Source of the DNA: JAHEFU01 sp041395205
GTDB taxonomy: Bacteria > 4484-113 > JAFGCY01
Assembly: GCA_041395205.1 (NCBI GenBank)
Contig: JAWLAZ010000001.1
Coordinates: 310,001 to 374,000, forward strand
Direction: 5' to 3'
Length of the DNA stretch: 64,000 nt
In this document: positions 36,442 through 45,499 of the stretch, one piece after another
How positions within the stretch are numbered: position 1 is the stretch's first letter
How the letters are laid out: each line of letters starts with the position of its first letter
The notes under the pieces: generated by a model
The model's input: only the letters and a program-made list of their open reading frames with translations
Told to the model about the DNA's origin: nothing
The model's database searches: none
Translations under genes and position numbers: made by a program

Positions 36442-38397
36442 ATGCGTTTCCTGCTGCCTGCCTGTATTGCCATTCTGTTCGGACTGATGCTCAGCGCCTG
36501 CTCCGGAGGTGCTCCCACTGCTCCGGCGGATCCCGCGCGTGCTGCGGATTCCCTGAAACTGAGCGTGCTCAGCGACAGCTTCATCGGCGATTCCTCGGCC
36601 GGGGGCTTCAGCCTGGCCAGCAGCCTGTCCGGATCGGAACTGCTCGTGAGGATTCAGGTGGAGGAAGCCCAGGGCCTGCGGGCGCTCTACTATGCACTGG
36701 AATTCGATCCCGCTGTGCTGAGCCCCTTGACAGCTCACGCCCTGCCGGGATTCGGTGATCCCGGCAAGACCCTGCAGCTGCTGCATGCTGAGCGGGGCCG
36801 GGTATATGCCGGACAGGTGCTGGTCCATCCCGAGCAGCAGCCCGGCCTGAATGGCAACGCCGCTGTGGCGGAGCTGCGCTTCGCACTGGCAGCACAGCCA
36901 CTGCAGCAGCGCCAGGCGTCGAAGATCAACAGCTCTCCCGGCGGCAGTTCTCCCTACCTGCTGAGCTGGGACCAGGACAATGCCCAGCTGCGCTGGCTCT
37001 ACAACAACCAGGCGGACTACGACCAGAACGGCGAGGTCAACCTGGCGGACCTGACACGGCTCGCCCAGTTCTTCGGCCAGCAGCAGAGCGGCGGCTTCGC
37101 GATTGAAACCGCCCAGAGCCTGGTGGACGGCGATGGCAACGGCTTCATCAACCTGGCGGACATCACCCCGCTCGGCCAGAACTTCCTCAACAGTGGCAAC
37201 GGCGGTTACCGCATCTATGCCGATTCCGGCAGCGGCGGGCAGGAGATCGCCACGGTCCCGCTCAGCGCCGGCACCGGGGACACGCGCAGCCAGCGCCTGC
37301 AGTTCAGCTTCGCGCCTCCCTCCCCGCAGCCGGGCGACAGCTACTGGCCGGTGCTCAGCGACACTGCCGGCAACCTCGGCTTCGCTCCTCCCGGGGAGGG
37401 TCCGGAAGCGCCGCTGACGATCGTGCTCGCTGAGGATGACACCCCGGCAGAGGGCAGTGGCACCGAGGCTGATCCCTACATCATCGACCTGGCCGACATC
37501 AGCGCCAGCTACACCTTCGCGATTCTTGACGACGGCACCGACATCACCGGCGATCCCGATGTGTTCATCCGCGCCTTTGACCCCCAGGCCGCGCTCAGCA
37601 TTGATCAGGACACCGGTGAGGTGCAGTTCAACCCGGCCTGGACCGACACGCTGTTCCATCTGGACGGAATCGCCGGCAGCCGGGTCACTGACAACCGCAT
37701 CTACTTCATCCACAGCCTGCCGGTCGAGGTGCTGATTGAACTGGCAACGGAGGACAAACCCGCGCTGGGCGACGGCAGTGCGGGGAATCCCTACATCCTC
37801 AATGCGGGCAACATCGGCCAGAGCTTCCACTTCAGCGTGAGTGCCGGCGGTACGGATGTCACCGGCCAGCCGGGATGCAGCATCAGCTGCAGCGAAGCCG
37901 GGGCGCTCCTGAGCATTGATCAGCTCAGCGGTGCCGTGCAGTTCGACCCCGCCTTCCTCGACACCCCGTTCCTGATGCAGGCGGACTGGCAGGGCCAGGC
38001 CAGCAGCAACGGCATCCACTTCCTGCATCCGGCACCGGGTGAGGGCTTCTTCCTGCTGCCGGATCCCAGCGATCCTGACTGGGCCAGCGTCACAGGTGAC
38101 GGCCTGACGGCGGAAACGGCATTCGTGATAGCCACGCAGCTCTTCAATACGGATGGCAGCGTGGCATTCAGCTTCATTCTCAATACCCGGGCAGACGGCC
38201 TGGGTACGCCCATTCCGGTGGACAGTCCGGGCCTGGTCTGGTCAGCGGAGTTTCCCTTCATGGTGACCAACGACTGGAGCACACCGGGAACAGCGACCTT
38301 CGATGAGAACTTCACCAACACCTTCGTCTATGTAATGGATGCGGAGCTGAACAAGACGAATGACGTCTACGTGGTAACCCAGTACATTCCGCTGTGA
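36442..38397 (+). CDS. Lipoprotein with cohesin-like domain, dockerin-like repeats and Ig-like repeats
   Basis: 651 residues from the ATG at 36442 (GGGGG 5 nt upstream). Lipobox LSAC at residues 17-20. Residues about 35-155 resemble a cohesin domain (LLVRIQVEEAQGLRALYYAL, EFDPAVLSPL, GQVLVHPEQQPGLNGNAAV). Two dockerin-type Ca loops follow near residues 190-245 (DYDQNGEVNLADLTRLAQFF, VDGDGNGFINLADITPLGQN). Two related repeats of about 85 residues follow (GSGTEADPYIIDLADI... IDQDTGEVQFNPAW; GDGSAGNPYILNAGNI... IDQLSGAVQFDPAF), then a partial third. It is the tandem paralog of the next gene. Cohesin and dockerin in one chain suggest self-association or partner exchange at the envelope (inference). 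Confidence 0.75.
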   Translation: MRFLLPACIAILFGLMLSACSGGAPTAPADPARAADSLKLSVLSDSFIGDSSAGGFSLASSLSGSELLVRIQVEEAQGLRALYYALEFDPAVLSPLTAHALPGFGDPGKTLQLLHAERGRVYAGQVLVHPEQQPGLNGNAAVAELRFALAAQPLQQRQASKINSSPGGSSPYLLSWDQDNAQLRWLYNNQADYDQNGEVNLADLTRLAQFFGQQQSGGFAIETAQSLVDGDGNGFINLADITPLGQNFLNSGNGGYRIYADSGSGGQEIATVPLSAGTGDTRSQRLQFSFAPPSPQPGDSYWPVLSDTAGNLGFAPPGEGPEAPLTIVLAEDDTPAEGSGTEADPYIIDLADISASYTFAILDDGTDITGDPDVFIRAFDPQAALSIDQDTGEVQFNPAWTDTLFHLDGIAGSRVTDNRIYFIHSLPVEVLIELATEDKPALGDGSAGNPYILNAGNIGQSFHFSVSAGGTDVTGQPGCSISCSEAGALLSIDQLSGAVQFDPAFLDTPFLMQADWQGQASSNGIHFLHPAPGEGFFLLPDPSDPDWASVTGDGLTAETAFVIATQLFNTDGSVAFSFILNTRADGLGTPIPVDSPGLVWSAEFPFMVTNDWSTPGTATFDENFTNTFVYVMDAELNKTNDVYVVTQYIPL

Positions 38398-38485
38398 TTG
38401 CTGCCCGCACAGCCTGAGCTGATTGACCTTTGCGCGCGGCTGCCATAACATCTATATGTACGGCATATCGCCCCAGGGGGTCCCC

Positions 38486-40126
38486 ATGTGGATTCGCTTC
38501 GCCACCGGCCTGTCCCTGCTGCTTGCACTGCTTGCCAGCGCCTGCGCCGGCACGATGCAGCAGTTCGGCAACGGGAGCCGAGACCTGGCTGCCAGCCTCA
38601 GCCTGCATGTGCTGGATGAAAGCTTCATCGCGGATTCCGAGGCTGAATCACTTGAGCTGAGCAGCCGCCAGCTTGGCAATGAGCTGCTGGTCAGTGTGCG
38701 GGCAGGTGGCGCACAGAATCTCCGGGCGCTGTACTACGAAGTGGAATTCGATGCTGCAAGGCTCAACCCGCTGAGCGCCAGTCCGGCTGCCGCCTTTGGC
38801 AATGGGGAAGCAGTGCTGGCAATGATGCAGCCTCTGGCTCCGGGACGCCTGCAGGCCGGCCAGGTGCTGGTGCATCCTGAGGAGCAGGCCGGCTTCAGCG
38901 GCGACGGCGAGCTGGCCCTGCTGCGTTTCCGGATTGAGCCGCAGGCGCGGATGGCGGCAAAGGTCAATGACAGTGCCAAGGCCACACCGCTGCAGCTGAG
39001 CTGGGACAATGATGCAAAGCTCGCACGCTGGCTCTACAACAATCCGGCGGACTACGACCAGATCGGCGAGGTGAACGTCGCCGACCTGACCCCGCTGGCC
39101 CAGCACTTCAACAAGAGCCAGGCCGGCGGCTTCCCGCTGGAGAAGGTGGAGAGCGTGGTGGATGGCGATGGCAACGGTGTGATCAACCTCGCGGACATCA
39201 CCCCGATCGGCATCAACTTCGGCAATGCCGGCAGCGGTGGCTACCACCTGTTCGAGATCGTGGGTGGTAACCACACTGACATCGACAGCCTGGCGCTGGC
39301 GACTGCGAGCGGTGACAAAAGCAAGGACCGCCTGGGCTTCAGCTACGCCCCGGGCAATCCGCTGCCCGGCAATGGCTACTACCCGCGCCTGGAGGACGGA
39401 CTGGGCAACCTCGGCTTCACTCCGGCGGCGGTGTTCGTGCCGGAGATCGTGGACGAGCCGCCCTTCATCGTGCTGGACTTCCTCGACCGGCCGGCGCAGG
39501 GCAGCGGCACGGCTGCCGACCCCTTCGTGCTGACGGATGCGATCATCGGCAACAGCTTCACGTTCAGGATCACTGACGACGGCCAGAATGTCACGGGCCA
39601 GGCCGGCGTGGAGATCCGCGCGAGTGCCGCCGGGGCCACGCTCAGCATCGACCAGCCGACGGGCGAGGTGCAGTTCGACCCGGCCTACCAGAACACGCAG
39701 TTCTCGCTGGACGGCGTGGCGGGCGGTGTTGACACCCAGAACAGCCTGCACTTCATCCACGTGCCCGAGGTGGTCGAGCAGCTCTACATCATGCCGGACC
39801 CGGCGGATGCGGACTGGGTTGGTGTGGAGGGCGACGGCAGCCAGGCCAACCCCTGGCTCGTGCGCAACGTGGCCTTCAACTCCGACGGCCAGACAGCGTT
39901 CAGCTTCGTTGCCAATACCCTGCCCGATGGCAGCGGAGAGGTGGTGGACGTGAATACCCTGACCTGGGCGGCGGTGCCCAGCCCGAACGTCTTCAACAAC
40001 TGGGAACCGCCGGGTACCGCGCAGTTCCACCCCAACGTCACGGACTGCTACGTGTTCGCCACGAATGGTGACGGCGTGGAAAGCAACCGCATCTACTGCC
40101 GGGCCAGGGTCTTCCCGCTTCCCTGA
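38486..40126 (+). CDS. Lipoprotein with cohesin-like and dockerin-like modules
   Basis: 546 residues from the ATG at 38486 (AGGGGG, spacing 5). Lipobox LASAC. The layout follows the upstream paralog: a cohesin-like domain (LLVSVRAGGAQNLRALYYEV, EFDAARLNPLSA), dockerin-like loops at residues about 188-240 (DYDQIGEVNVADLTPLAQHF, VDGDGNGVINLADITPIGIN), one of the 85-residue repeats (GSGTAADPFVL... IDQPTGEVQFDPAYQ) and a C-terminal module. In the first Ca loop an Asn ligand is replaced by Ile (DQIGEVN), which probably weakens calcium binding. It has one fewer internal repeat than its neighbour. Confidence 0.75.
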   Translation: MWIRFATGLSLLLALLASACAGTMQQFGNGSRDLAASLSLHVLDESFIADSEAESLELSSRQLGNELLVSVRAGGAQNLRALYYEVEFDAARLNPLSASPAAAFGNGEAVLAMMQPLAPGRLQAGQVLVHPEEQAGFSGDGELALLRFRIEPQARMAAKVNDSAKATPLQLSWDNDAKLARWLYNNPADYDQIGEVNVADLTPLAQHFNKSQAGGFPLEKVESVVDGDGNGVINLADITPIGINFGNAGSGGYHLFEIVGGNHTDIDSLALATASGDKSKDRLGFSYAPGNPLPGNGYYPRLEDGLGNLGFTPAAVFVPEIVDEPPFIVLDFLDRPAQGSGTAADPFVLTDAIIGNSFTFRITDDGQNVTGQAGVEIRASAAGATLSIDQPTGEVQFDPAYQNTQFSLDGVAGGVDTQNSLHFIHVPEVVEQLYIMPDPADADWVGVEGDGSQANPWLVRNVAFNSDGQTAFSFVANTLPDGSGEVVDVNTLTWAAVPSPNVFNNWEPPGTAQFHPNVTDCYVFATNGDGVESNRIYCRARVFPLP

Positions 40127-40195
40127 GGCGGGATCACCCGCAGCCGGCAGGCCCTGATCCGGTTAAGCCCCGGCATGTGCCCCGGGTCCGGCGGG

Positions 40196-42790
40196 CTAGG
40201 GCTGCTTCGTCTCGTCGAGGCTGACGATCACCTGGCTTTCCACGACCTCGATGATGCTGAACGGTGTGGTGTTGATGGTGATCGTGAGGTCCGGGCGTGG
40301 CAGGATGTATTCCGCGATCACGGCCTCGGGATCACCGCCGGCTGGCACGTCCACCCGGCCGATCAGCACCTGGCCGAGCAGGTTCCCGGCATCGTCGTCA
40401 ATATCCACGTAACCTGATCCCAGGCCGGGGCTGAGATTTGATGCATGGCTGATTCCGAAGCTCATGCCCAGCACGCCGCGCACCCAGTCCTGCACCGCCG
40501 GTTCCAGCAGGCTGGCATCGAAGCGCAGGTAGGGCAGGTCCGAGCCGGACTGGTTGTCAAAGATGATCACCGGGGAGAAGGGGTCATCCGGATTCCAGTC
40601 CCAGCGGATCCGCTCGCTGCCCGGCAGGGCGCCGGGATCACCGAAGGTGTAGGGAATGCTGCCGACGGTTTCCCCGGTGTCGTTGTCAATCAGCTTCGCC
40701 TTGCCATTGTGCCCGTCCCCGATCGGCCCAGGATCGGACGGATCCGGCAGCAGGTCCGTAATGTCAATCTTCCAGGTGCTGACCGGCCGCGGCCTGTTCG
40801 TGAAGTCCTCCACCACGAACAGGGCGCCATCACCGCTGCCGTCGGACAGCTCCTTGCCGTTGATCCAGGCTTCACCGCGGAAGGTGCAGGTATCGGCGTC
40901 GAAGGCCGCAAGCTCCCGCACCAGGCCGGATTCAGGGTCCGCCTGGTTCTCATCATGTGCCATTTCCAGCGCGTACCTGGAGCCGGCGAACTTGGCAATC
41001 CCCGTGAGCAGCACCACATGCCCCGGCACGCGCAGTTCCACATCCCTGCCGTTCTTGATGTCCTGCAGCACACGGTCGATCTCCGTCTTCTCGTAGACGA
41101 TCTCGGTCGAGACCGGGTAGTCCTCGTTGTCCTCCATCCACTGCTTCTTGCTGTTCCACCAGGCATCGGGACTGTCCGGAGCCCCGCCCGTGGCCCCCTT
41201 GTCCCACTGCGTGGGCTTCTTCATCTCCTCGATGCTGAAGTCCAGGTCCTGGTTGATCGTCGGGTTGATCCGGCTGAGCATCTGCAGGCTGTTGGACACC
41301 GCCGCCGGTGCGCATTCCCGCTTGCCGCACTGCTGGTTGACAATCGTTGAAGTGGGCAGGAAGCCGGAGTCCAGCAGCTCTCCGCCGATTTCCAGGAACC
41401 AGGTCGGGGGGAGATCCTCAGCGGTCAGCTGCAGCTGCTCGTCATCCTCGCCGGAATCAATCACGACGGCATTGCTGCCCACCTCCGCCGTGAGCGGGTC
41501 GGACAGCGCGGAGGCCAGCTTGTCCGTGCCGAGGCTGTAGGCATATTCCACGCTCGTGAGCTGCGTACCGGAGACGATGTCCAGGTCAACCGGAATGGCA
41601 ATCTGATGGCGCTCACCGGGCTGGCCGCCACTGCGCAGCGGCAGGTTCCCGATCACGCTGCGCCCGTTCAGCTGCAGGCTGAACTGCAGCACCTTGCTGG
41701 CCGGATCGGTCGGGTAGTCAAGGAAGACCTTGCCCCAGTTGCTGAAGGGTGTGGCCACGCCGTCCAGCAGGTAGCTGTTCTGGCGGATCTCAATGAACAC
41801 CCCGAAGTCCCGGCGCTCGCCGGCCGGGCCCTCGCCCTCATCATTGAATGGCACCAGCCAGGCGGATTCCCCGCCGAAGCCCTGCAGTCCGTCGACACTG
41901 CCCTCGAAGTGCAGGCGCTCGGCTTCCGGGCTGCCCGTCAGTGCGGAGAAGGGAATCTCCGCCAGCTCCGTGCCGGCCCCGGGCTGTGCCCAGTCCGCCC
42001 GCTTGCCACCCTGGATCCGCCAGCCGGACAGCCGCTTGCCGAAATGCACGCCGATCGGCGTGATGTCCGCCAGGTTGATCTCGGAATTGCCATCTCCGTC
42101 CACGACGGATTCAACGGAATCTGCGGGGAAGGGCCCGCTCTTCTGGAAGTTGCGCCCGAGCTGCACGAGGTCTGAGATGTTGACCTCGCCATTCTGGTCG
42201 TAGTCGCCAGTGAAGTCCAGATCGAAGCTGAGCATGCCCGCGGGAATGTCAATGTACAGATCCTGCGCAGCGGCATTCTCCACTGAGGAGATCCGCCGCG
42301 TGACATCCGCCGCGCCTTGTCCGCTGCGGAAGCTGAGCCTGGTCAGGACGAAACTGCCGTTCGCACCGGTGCTTTCATCCGGGTTGGGCAGGACCACACC
42401 GCAGTGCAGGGCCTGGCCTGCCTGCCTGACAAGCTGCAGCTGCGGCTGGCTGCCAGCGACCGGCAGGACCGGCGTGGTATGGGTGAAGAGCTGCAGTGCT
42501 GAATCCGGCAGTTCCAGCGTGAACAGTGCGGCGCGGATATCCGCACCCTCCATCCGCACCTCCACGCTGTAACCCTGCTCCGCATCCTGCTCAACCTCCA
42601 GCGAAAACTCCGCCCGGTCGTACAGTCCCTGCATGCCCGGCTGGGGAATCAGCCGGAATCCGCTGCGGCTGGCAATGGCAATGTCCTCAAGGAGGGAAGG
42701 GCCGGGCTCACTGTCCGAGGCGAGAGGAGTGCGGCCTGCTGAACAGGAGGCAAGCAGCAGCACGAGGAGCATCAGAATCGGTATGCGCAC
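40196..42790 (-). CDS. Lipoprotein with cohesin-like, dockerin-like and C39-like peptidase domains
   Basis: 864 residues from a GTG at 42790 (AGGTGA upstream). Lipobox LLASC. Order: a cohesin-like domain (YSVEVRMEGADIRAALFTLE, GVVLPNPDESTGANGSFVLT), dockerin-type loops near residues 195-245 (DYDQNGEVNISDLVQLGRNF, VDGDGNSEINLADITPIGVH), a beta region, and a cysteine-peptidase-like domain. In that domain QQCGKRECAPAAVSNSLQML gives the Cys at about 493, and RVPGHVVLLTGI gives the His at about 588. This is the pattern of C39/bacteriocin-processing-like peptidases. A C-terminal beta domain closes the protein. It is convergent with the two cohesin/dockerin lipoproteins. Peptidase activity is a prediction, and substrates are unknown. 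Confidence 0.72.
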   Translation of the reverse strand: MRIPILMLLVLLLASCSAGRTPLASDSEPGPSLLEDIAIASRSGFRLIPQPGMQGLYDRAEFSLEVEQDAEQGYSVEVRMEGADIRAALFTLELPDSALQLFTHTTPVLPVAGSQPQLQLVRQAGQALHCGVVLPNPDESTGANGSFVLTRLSFRSGQGAADVTRRISSVENAAAQDLYIDIPAGMLSFDLDFTGDYDQNGEVNISDLVQLGRNFQKSGPFPADSVESVVDGDGNSEINLADITPIGVHFGKRLSGWRIQGGKRADWAQPGAGTELAEIPFSALTGSPEAERLHFEGSVDGLQGFGGESAWLVPFNDEGEGPAGERRDFGVFIEIRQNSYLLDGVATPFSNWGKVFLDYPTDPASKVLQFSLQLNGRSVIGNLPLRSGGQPGERHQIAIPVDLDIVSGTQLTSVEYAYSLGTDKLASALSDPLTAEVGSNAVVIDSGEDDEQLQLTAEDLPPTWFLEIGGELLDSGFLPTSTIVNQQCGKRECAPAAVSNSLQMLSRINPTINQDLDFSIEEMKKPTQWDKGATGGAPDSPDAWWNSKKQWMEDNEDYPVSTEIVYEKTEIDRVLQDIKNGRDVELRVPGHVVLLTGIAKFAGSRYALEMAHDENQADPESGLVRELAAFDADTCTFRGEAWINGKELSDGSGDGALFVVEDFTNRPRPVSTWKIDITDLLPDPSDPGPIGDGHNGKAKLIDNDTGETVGSIPYTFGDPGALPGSERIRWDWNPDDPFSPVIIFDNQSGSDLPYLRFDASLLEPAVQDWVRGVLGMSFGISHASNLSPGLGSGYVDIDDDAGNLLGQVLIGRVDVPAGGDPEAVIAEYILPRPDLTITINTTPFSIIEVVESQVIVSLDETKQP

Positions 42791-42928
42791 GAAATCACCT
42801 ATGAAAGTCCCGGTGGGATGCCCTGATTCTAGCAGCCTGATTTCCAGCCCGGCCGGGCCGGGCTGGGCGGCCCGGACAGCACTTGCAGTTCAGTCAGGCC
42901 TGCGCTGCTCTCCCTTACAATATTCAGC

Positions 42929-43906
42929 GTGAGTTACCGCCATCTGGTTTCCATTCTTGACCTGTCCACCGCGGACCTGCACCGCCTGCTGGACCTCTCC
43001 GAGTGGTTCATGCCGCAGGTCGAGGCCGGCGGCTTCAAGCTGGACACCCTGCGCGGCACCTCCTGCATCCTGCTGTTCTACGAGGCCTCAACCCGTACCC
43101 GGGCCTCCTTCGAGGTCGCGGGCAAGATGCTCGGCAGTGACACCATCAACGTCGGCAGCAAGGGCAGCAGTACTGAGAAGGGCGAAAGCGTGAAGGACAC
43201 CGCGCTGACGCTCAATGCGATGGACCACAACTGCGTGGTGATGCGCCATGAAACCGCCGATGCGATCAGGATCTTCGCGCAGTACTTCGAGCGCGGGCTG
43301 ATCAACGCCGGCAGCGGGCTCGGCCAGCATCCGACACAGGCCCTGCTCGACGCCCTCACCCTGCGCCGCGCCGGCCTGCTGGAGAAGGGCCGCCGCGTGG
43401 CGATTGTCGGCGACCTGCGTCACAGCCGCGTGATGCGTTCCAACCTGCAGCTCTGGGCCAGCCTCGGAATGGACACCGTGCTCGTGGCCCCGCCGCAGCT
43501 GATGCCCGACGGCTGGCAGGGCCTGCTGCCGGAGCACTGGGCGGATGACACGACGGGATACGGCAGTGTCACCTGGGACACCGACATCGACCGTGTGCTG
43601 CCGGATGTCGACGCCGTGATGATGCTGCGCATGCAGCGCGAGCGGATGGAGGGCGGCTACCTGACGAACTCCGACGAATACTCCAAGCTCTACGGCCTGT
43701 TCGGCCACCGCATGAGGAAGCTGCCGCCGCACGCGATCATCATGCACCCCGGCCCGGTCAACCGCGGCGTGGAAATCAGCGAAGAAGCCTTCCTTGATCC
43801 ACGCTGCCGCATCGCCGAGCAGGTCACCTGGGGCGTGGCCAGCCGCTGCGCGCTGCTGTGCTGGAGCTGTGACCGCCTGCCCAGCGGATTCGCGGTGCCG
43901 GCCTGA
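42929..43906 (+). CDS. pyrB: Aspartate carbamoyltransferase, catalytic chain
   Basis: 325 residues. The enzyme joins carbamoyl phosphate and aspartate in pyrimidine synthesis, in the cytoplasm. Motifs: LFYEASTRTRASFEVA (carbamoyl phosphate site), SKGSSTEKGES, MRHETADAI, GSGLGQHPTQALLDALTL, VAIVGDLRHSRVMRSNLQLW, MMLRMQRERMEGG and IIMHPGPVNRGVEISEE. The GTG start at 42929 follows TACAAT (42916-42921) by 7 nt, so the mRNA is leaderless. No pyrC or pyrI is adjacent, so it is isolated from the usual pyrBC pair. Confidence 0.95.
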   Translation: MSYRHLVSILDLSTADLHRLLDLSEWFMPQVEAGGFKLDTLRGTSCILLFYEASTRTRASFEVAGKMLGSDTINVGSKGSSTEKGESVKDTALTLNAMDHNCVVMRHETADAIRIFAQYFERGLINAGSGLGQHPTQALLDALTLRRAGLLEKGRRVAIVGDLRHSRVMRSNLQLWASLGMDTVLVAPPQLMPDGWQGLLPEHWADDTTGYGSVTWDTDIDRVLPDVDAVMMLRMQRERMEGGYLTNSDEYSKLYGLFGHRMRKLPPHAIIMHPGPVNRGVEISEEAFLDPRCRIAEQVTWGVASRCALLCWSCDRLPSGFAVPA

Positions 43907-44044
43907 GCATTTCCGGCGATTTTCACGTCAGGAAGGGATGCAGTCTTAAACTATGCCGGATGATGTCCGATTCCTGACTGTAAGTTACAATCATCGGGTC
44001 CCAGTGGACCATCCGCGGGAACCGCCCGCCTGAAAGGAAATCTG

Positions 44045-44740
44045 ATGAAGAAGCTCACTCTGATCATGCTGCTCGTCCTGGCCCTGCCCTTCGCGGCCCT
44101 GGCCCAGGAGGATGATCCCGCGCCCGCAGCCGAGGACAGCCCCGCGGTGGAGGAGAGCACTCCCGCTCCCGCCGGCAATGTCAGCTATGCGCGCCGCAGC
44201 TTCGGAAACTTCAGCCTCGAACTGCCCAGCCACGGCTCCCTGATGACTCCCGGCAGCGATGACTGGAATGAGGAGGAGCAGGTGGTCTTCAACTGGTTCG
44301 GCAGCGAGAGCGATCCGATCGTGCTGATCCAGTGCCGCGTCGACAGCTTCGAGGATCCGCTGGAGCAGAGCGCCTACGACATCTTCTGCGACACCCTGCT
44401 CAGCAACTGGCTGAATGCCGAGGACAGCTTCACTGTGCTCGACCCGCCCCTGCCGCGTGTGGAGGGTCAGGCCCGCCGTACCCGCAGCACGCTTGGCACC
44501 CATGTCTGGAATCTGATCCAGATCGATGACCATTCCGATGTGAACGGCGGCAAGATCTACTACTCGATCTTCTGCACCTACAGCGGCAAGGACATCTACA
44601 CCCTCAGCTTCTACTACATGGATCCGATGACCAAGGAAGACACCCGCGTGCGTGATTTCGGCAAGCCCCTGATGGAAAGCTTCCGCATCAACGGTGAAGG
44701 CAGCTCCCAGGATGACGAGGAAATGGCCGACGCAGCCTAG
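44045..44740 (+). CDS. Exported protein, unknown
   Basis: 231 residues. AGGA lies 6-7 nt before the ATG, with a TACAAT about 55 nt upstream. A cleavable signal peptide (LIMLLVLALPFAALA) is followed by a Pro/Glu/Ala-rich linker. A single alpha/beta domain of about 150 residues comes next (YARRSFGNFSLELPSHGSLM, VVFNWFGSESDPIVLIQCRV, KIYYSIFCTYSGKDIYTLSF). The C-terminal part recalls small PsbP/DUF1795-type lipocalin-like domains, but I am not certain. Its stop overlaps that of the convergent TlpA-like gene (shared CTAG). Confidence 0.6.
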   Translation: MKKLTLIMLLVLALPFAALAQEDDPAPAAEDSPAVEESTPAPAGNVSYARRSFGNFSLELPSHGSLMTPGSDDWNEEEQVVFNWFGSESDPIVLIQCRVDSFEDPLEQSAYDIFCDTLLSNWLNAEDSFTVLDPPLPRVEGQARRTRSTLGTHVWNLIQIDDHSDVNGGKIYYSIFCTYSGKDIYTLSFYYMDPMTKEDTRVRDFGKPLMESFRINGEGSSQDDEEMADAA

Positions 44741-45345
44741 CTGTCCTGGCGCAGGATCGTCTTCAGGCGGGTCTCAAAGTCCTCGCGGGTCATGTCACCC
44801 GTGACAAAGCCCACGATTGAACCCTCTGCATTGAGGAAGAAGGTCGAGGGGTAAGCGCTCAGGCCGAGCTTCTCCTTTGCGTCCACGTTGTGGTACATCG
44901 GGATCTCGTAGCCGTTCTGCTTCCAGAAGTCCTCGGCGGCCAGGCTGTCAACGGAGATCGCCAGCATCTCGAACTCCGCCTTGCGCTCCTTGTAGACCTC
45001 ATTGAGCGCCGGCAGTTCATCAATGCAGGGTGGGCACCAGTCGCCCCAGAAGTTGATCACCAGCGGCTTCCCGTAGAAGCTGCTGACAGCGAGGATATCT
45101 CCCTCTGCACTGCGGAAGCTGAATTCCGGCAGTCTGCGGGCTGATGCGGCGGAATCGGCTTCGGATCCCTCGCCGGGATTGTCCTGCTCCATGCCGGAGT
45201 CTGCATCCGCGATCTGCTGCTCAGTCTGCTGTGTTTCAGAAACGGTGGTCCCACCGTCACTGGCATCATTGGCGGGTTTGTTGCAGGATACGCTCAGCAG
45301 CAGGGCTGCCGCAATGATGAAGGAAAGGATTCTGGTGGCTTTCAT
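44737..45345 (-). CDS. TlpA-like thioredoxin-fold lipoprotein, Cys form
   Basis: 202 residues. Signal peptide with lipobox SVSC, then an acidic linker (residues 25-70). The thioredoxin/TlpA fold has GKPLVINFWGDWCPPCIDEL (active site W-C-P-P-C), EFEMLAISVDSLAAEDFWKQ, a cis-Pro region SAYPSTFFLNAEGSIV and a C-terminal helix. TlpA-like proteins reduce or repair periplasmic disulfides, often for cytochrome c maturation. It is the first-from-left of three tandem paralogs on the minus strand; the middle one is a selenoprotein. Membrane-anchored in the periplasm by its lipid. Confidence 0.9.
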   Translation of the reverse strand: MKATRILSFIIAAALLLSVSCNKPANDASDGGTTVSETQQTEQQIADADSGMEQDNPGEGSEADSAASARRLPEFSFRSAEGDILAVSSFYGKPLVINFWGDWCPPCIDELPALNEVYKERKAEFEMLAISVDSLAAEDFWKQNGYEIPMYHNVDAKEKLGLSAYPSTFFLNAEGSIVGFVTGDMTREDFETRLKTILRQDS

Positions 45346-45499
45346 GTCGCTTGGGTCTCCTCGGTGAGTCAGGAATCAGATGATATCAGCGGAAGGGCAT
45401 GTGCCTGCCGCATATGTGACGCAGAGCATCGTCCGCTGTTCGTCAATGTGATGCTGCGCCCGGGCAGCCCGCCAGGGCCGGTTCCGCTTTCAGGTACAA

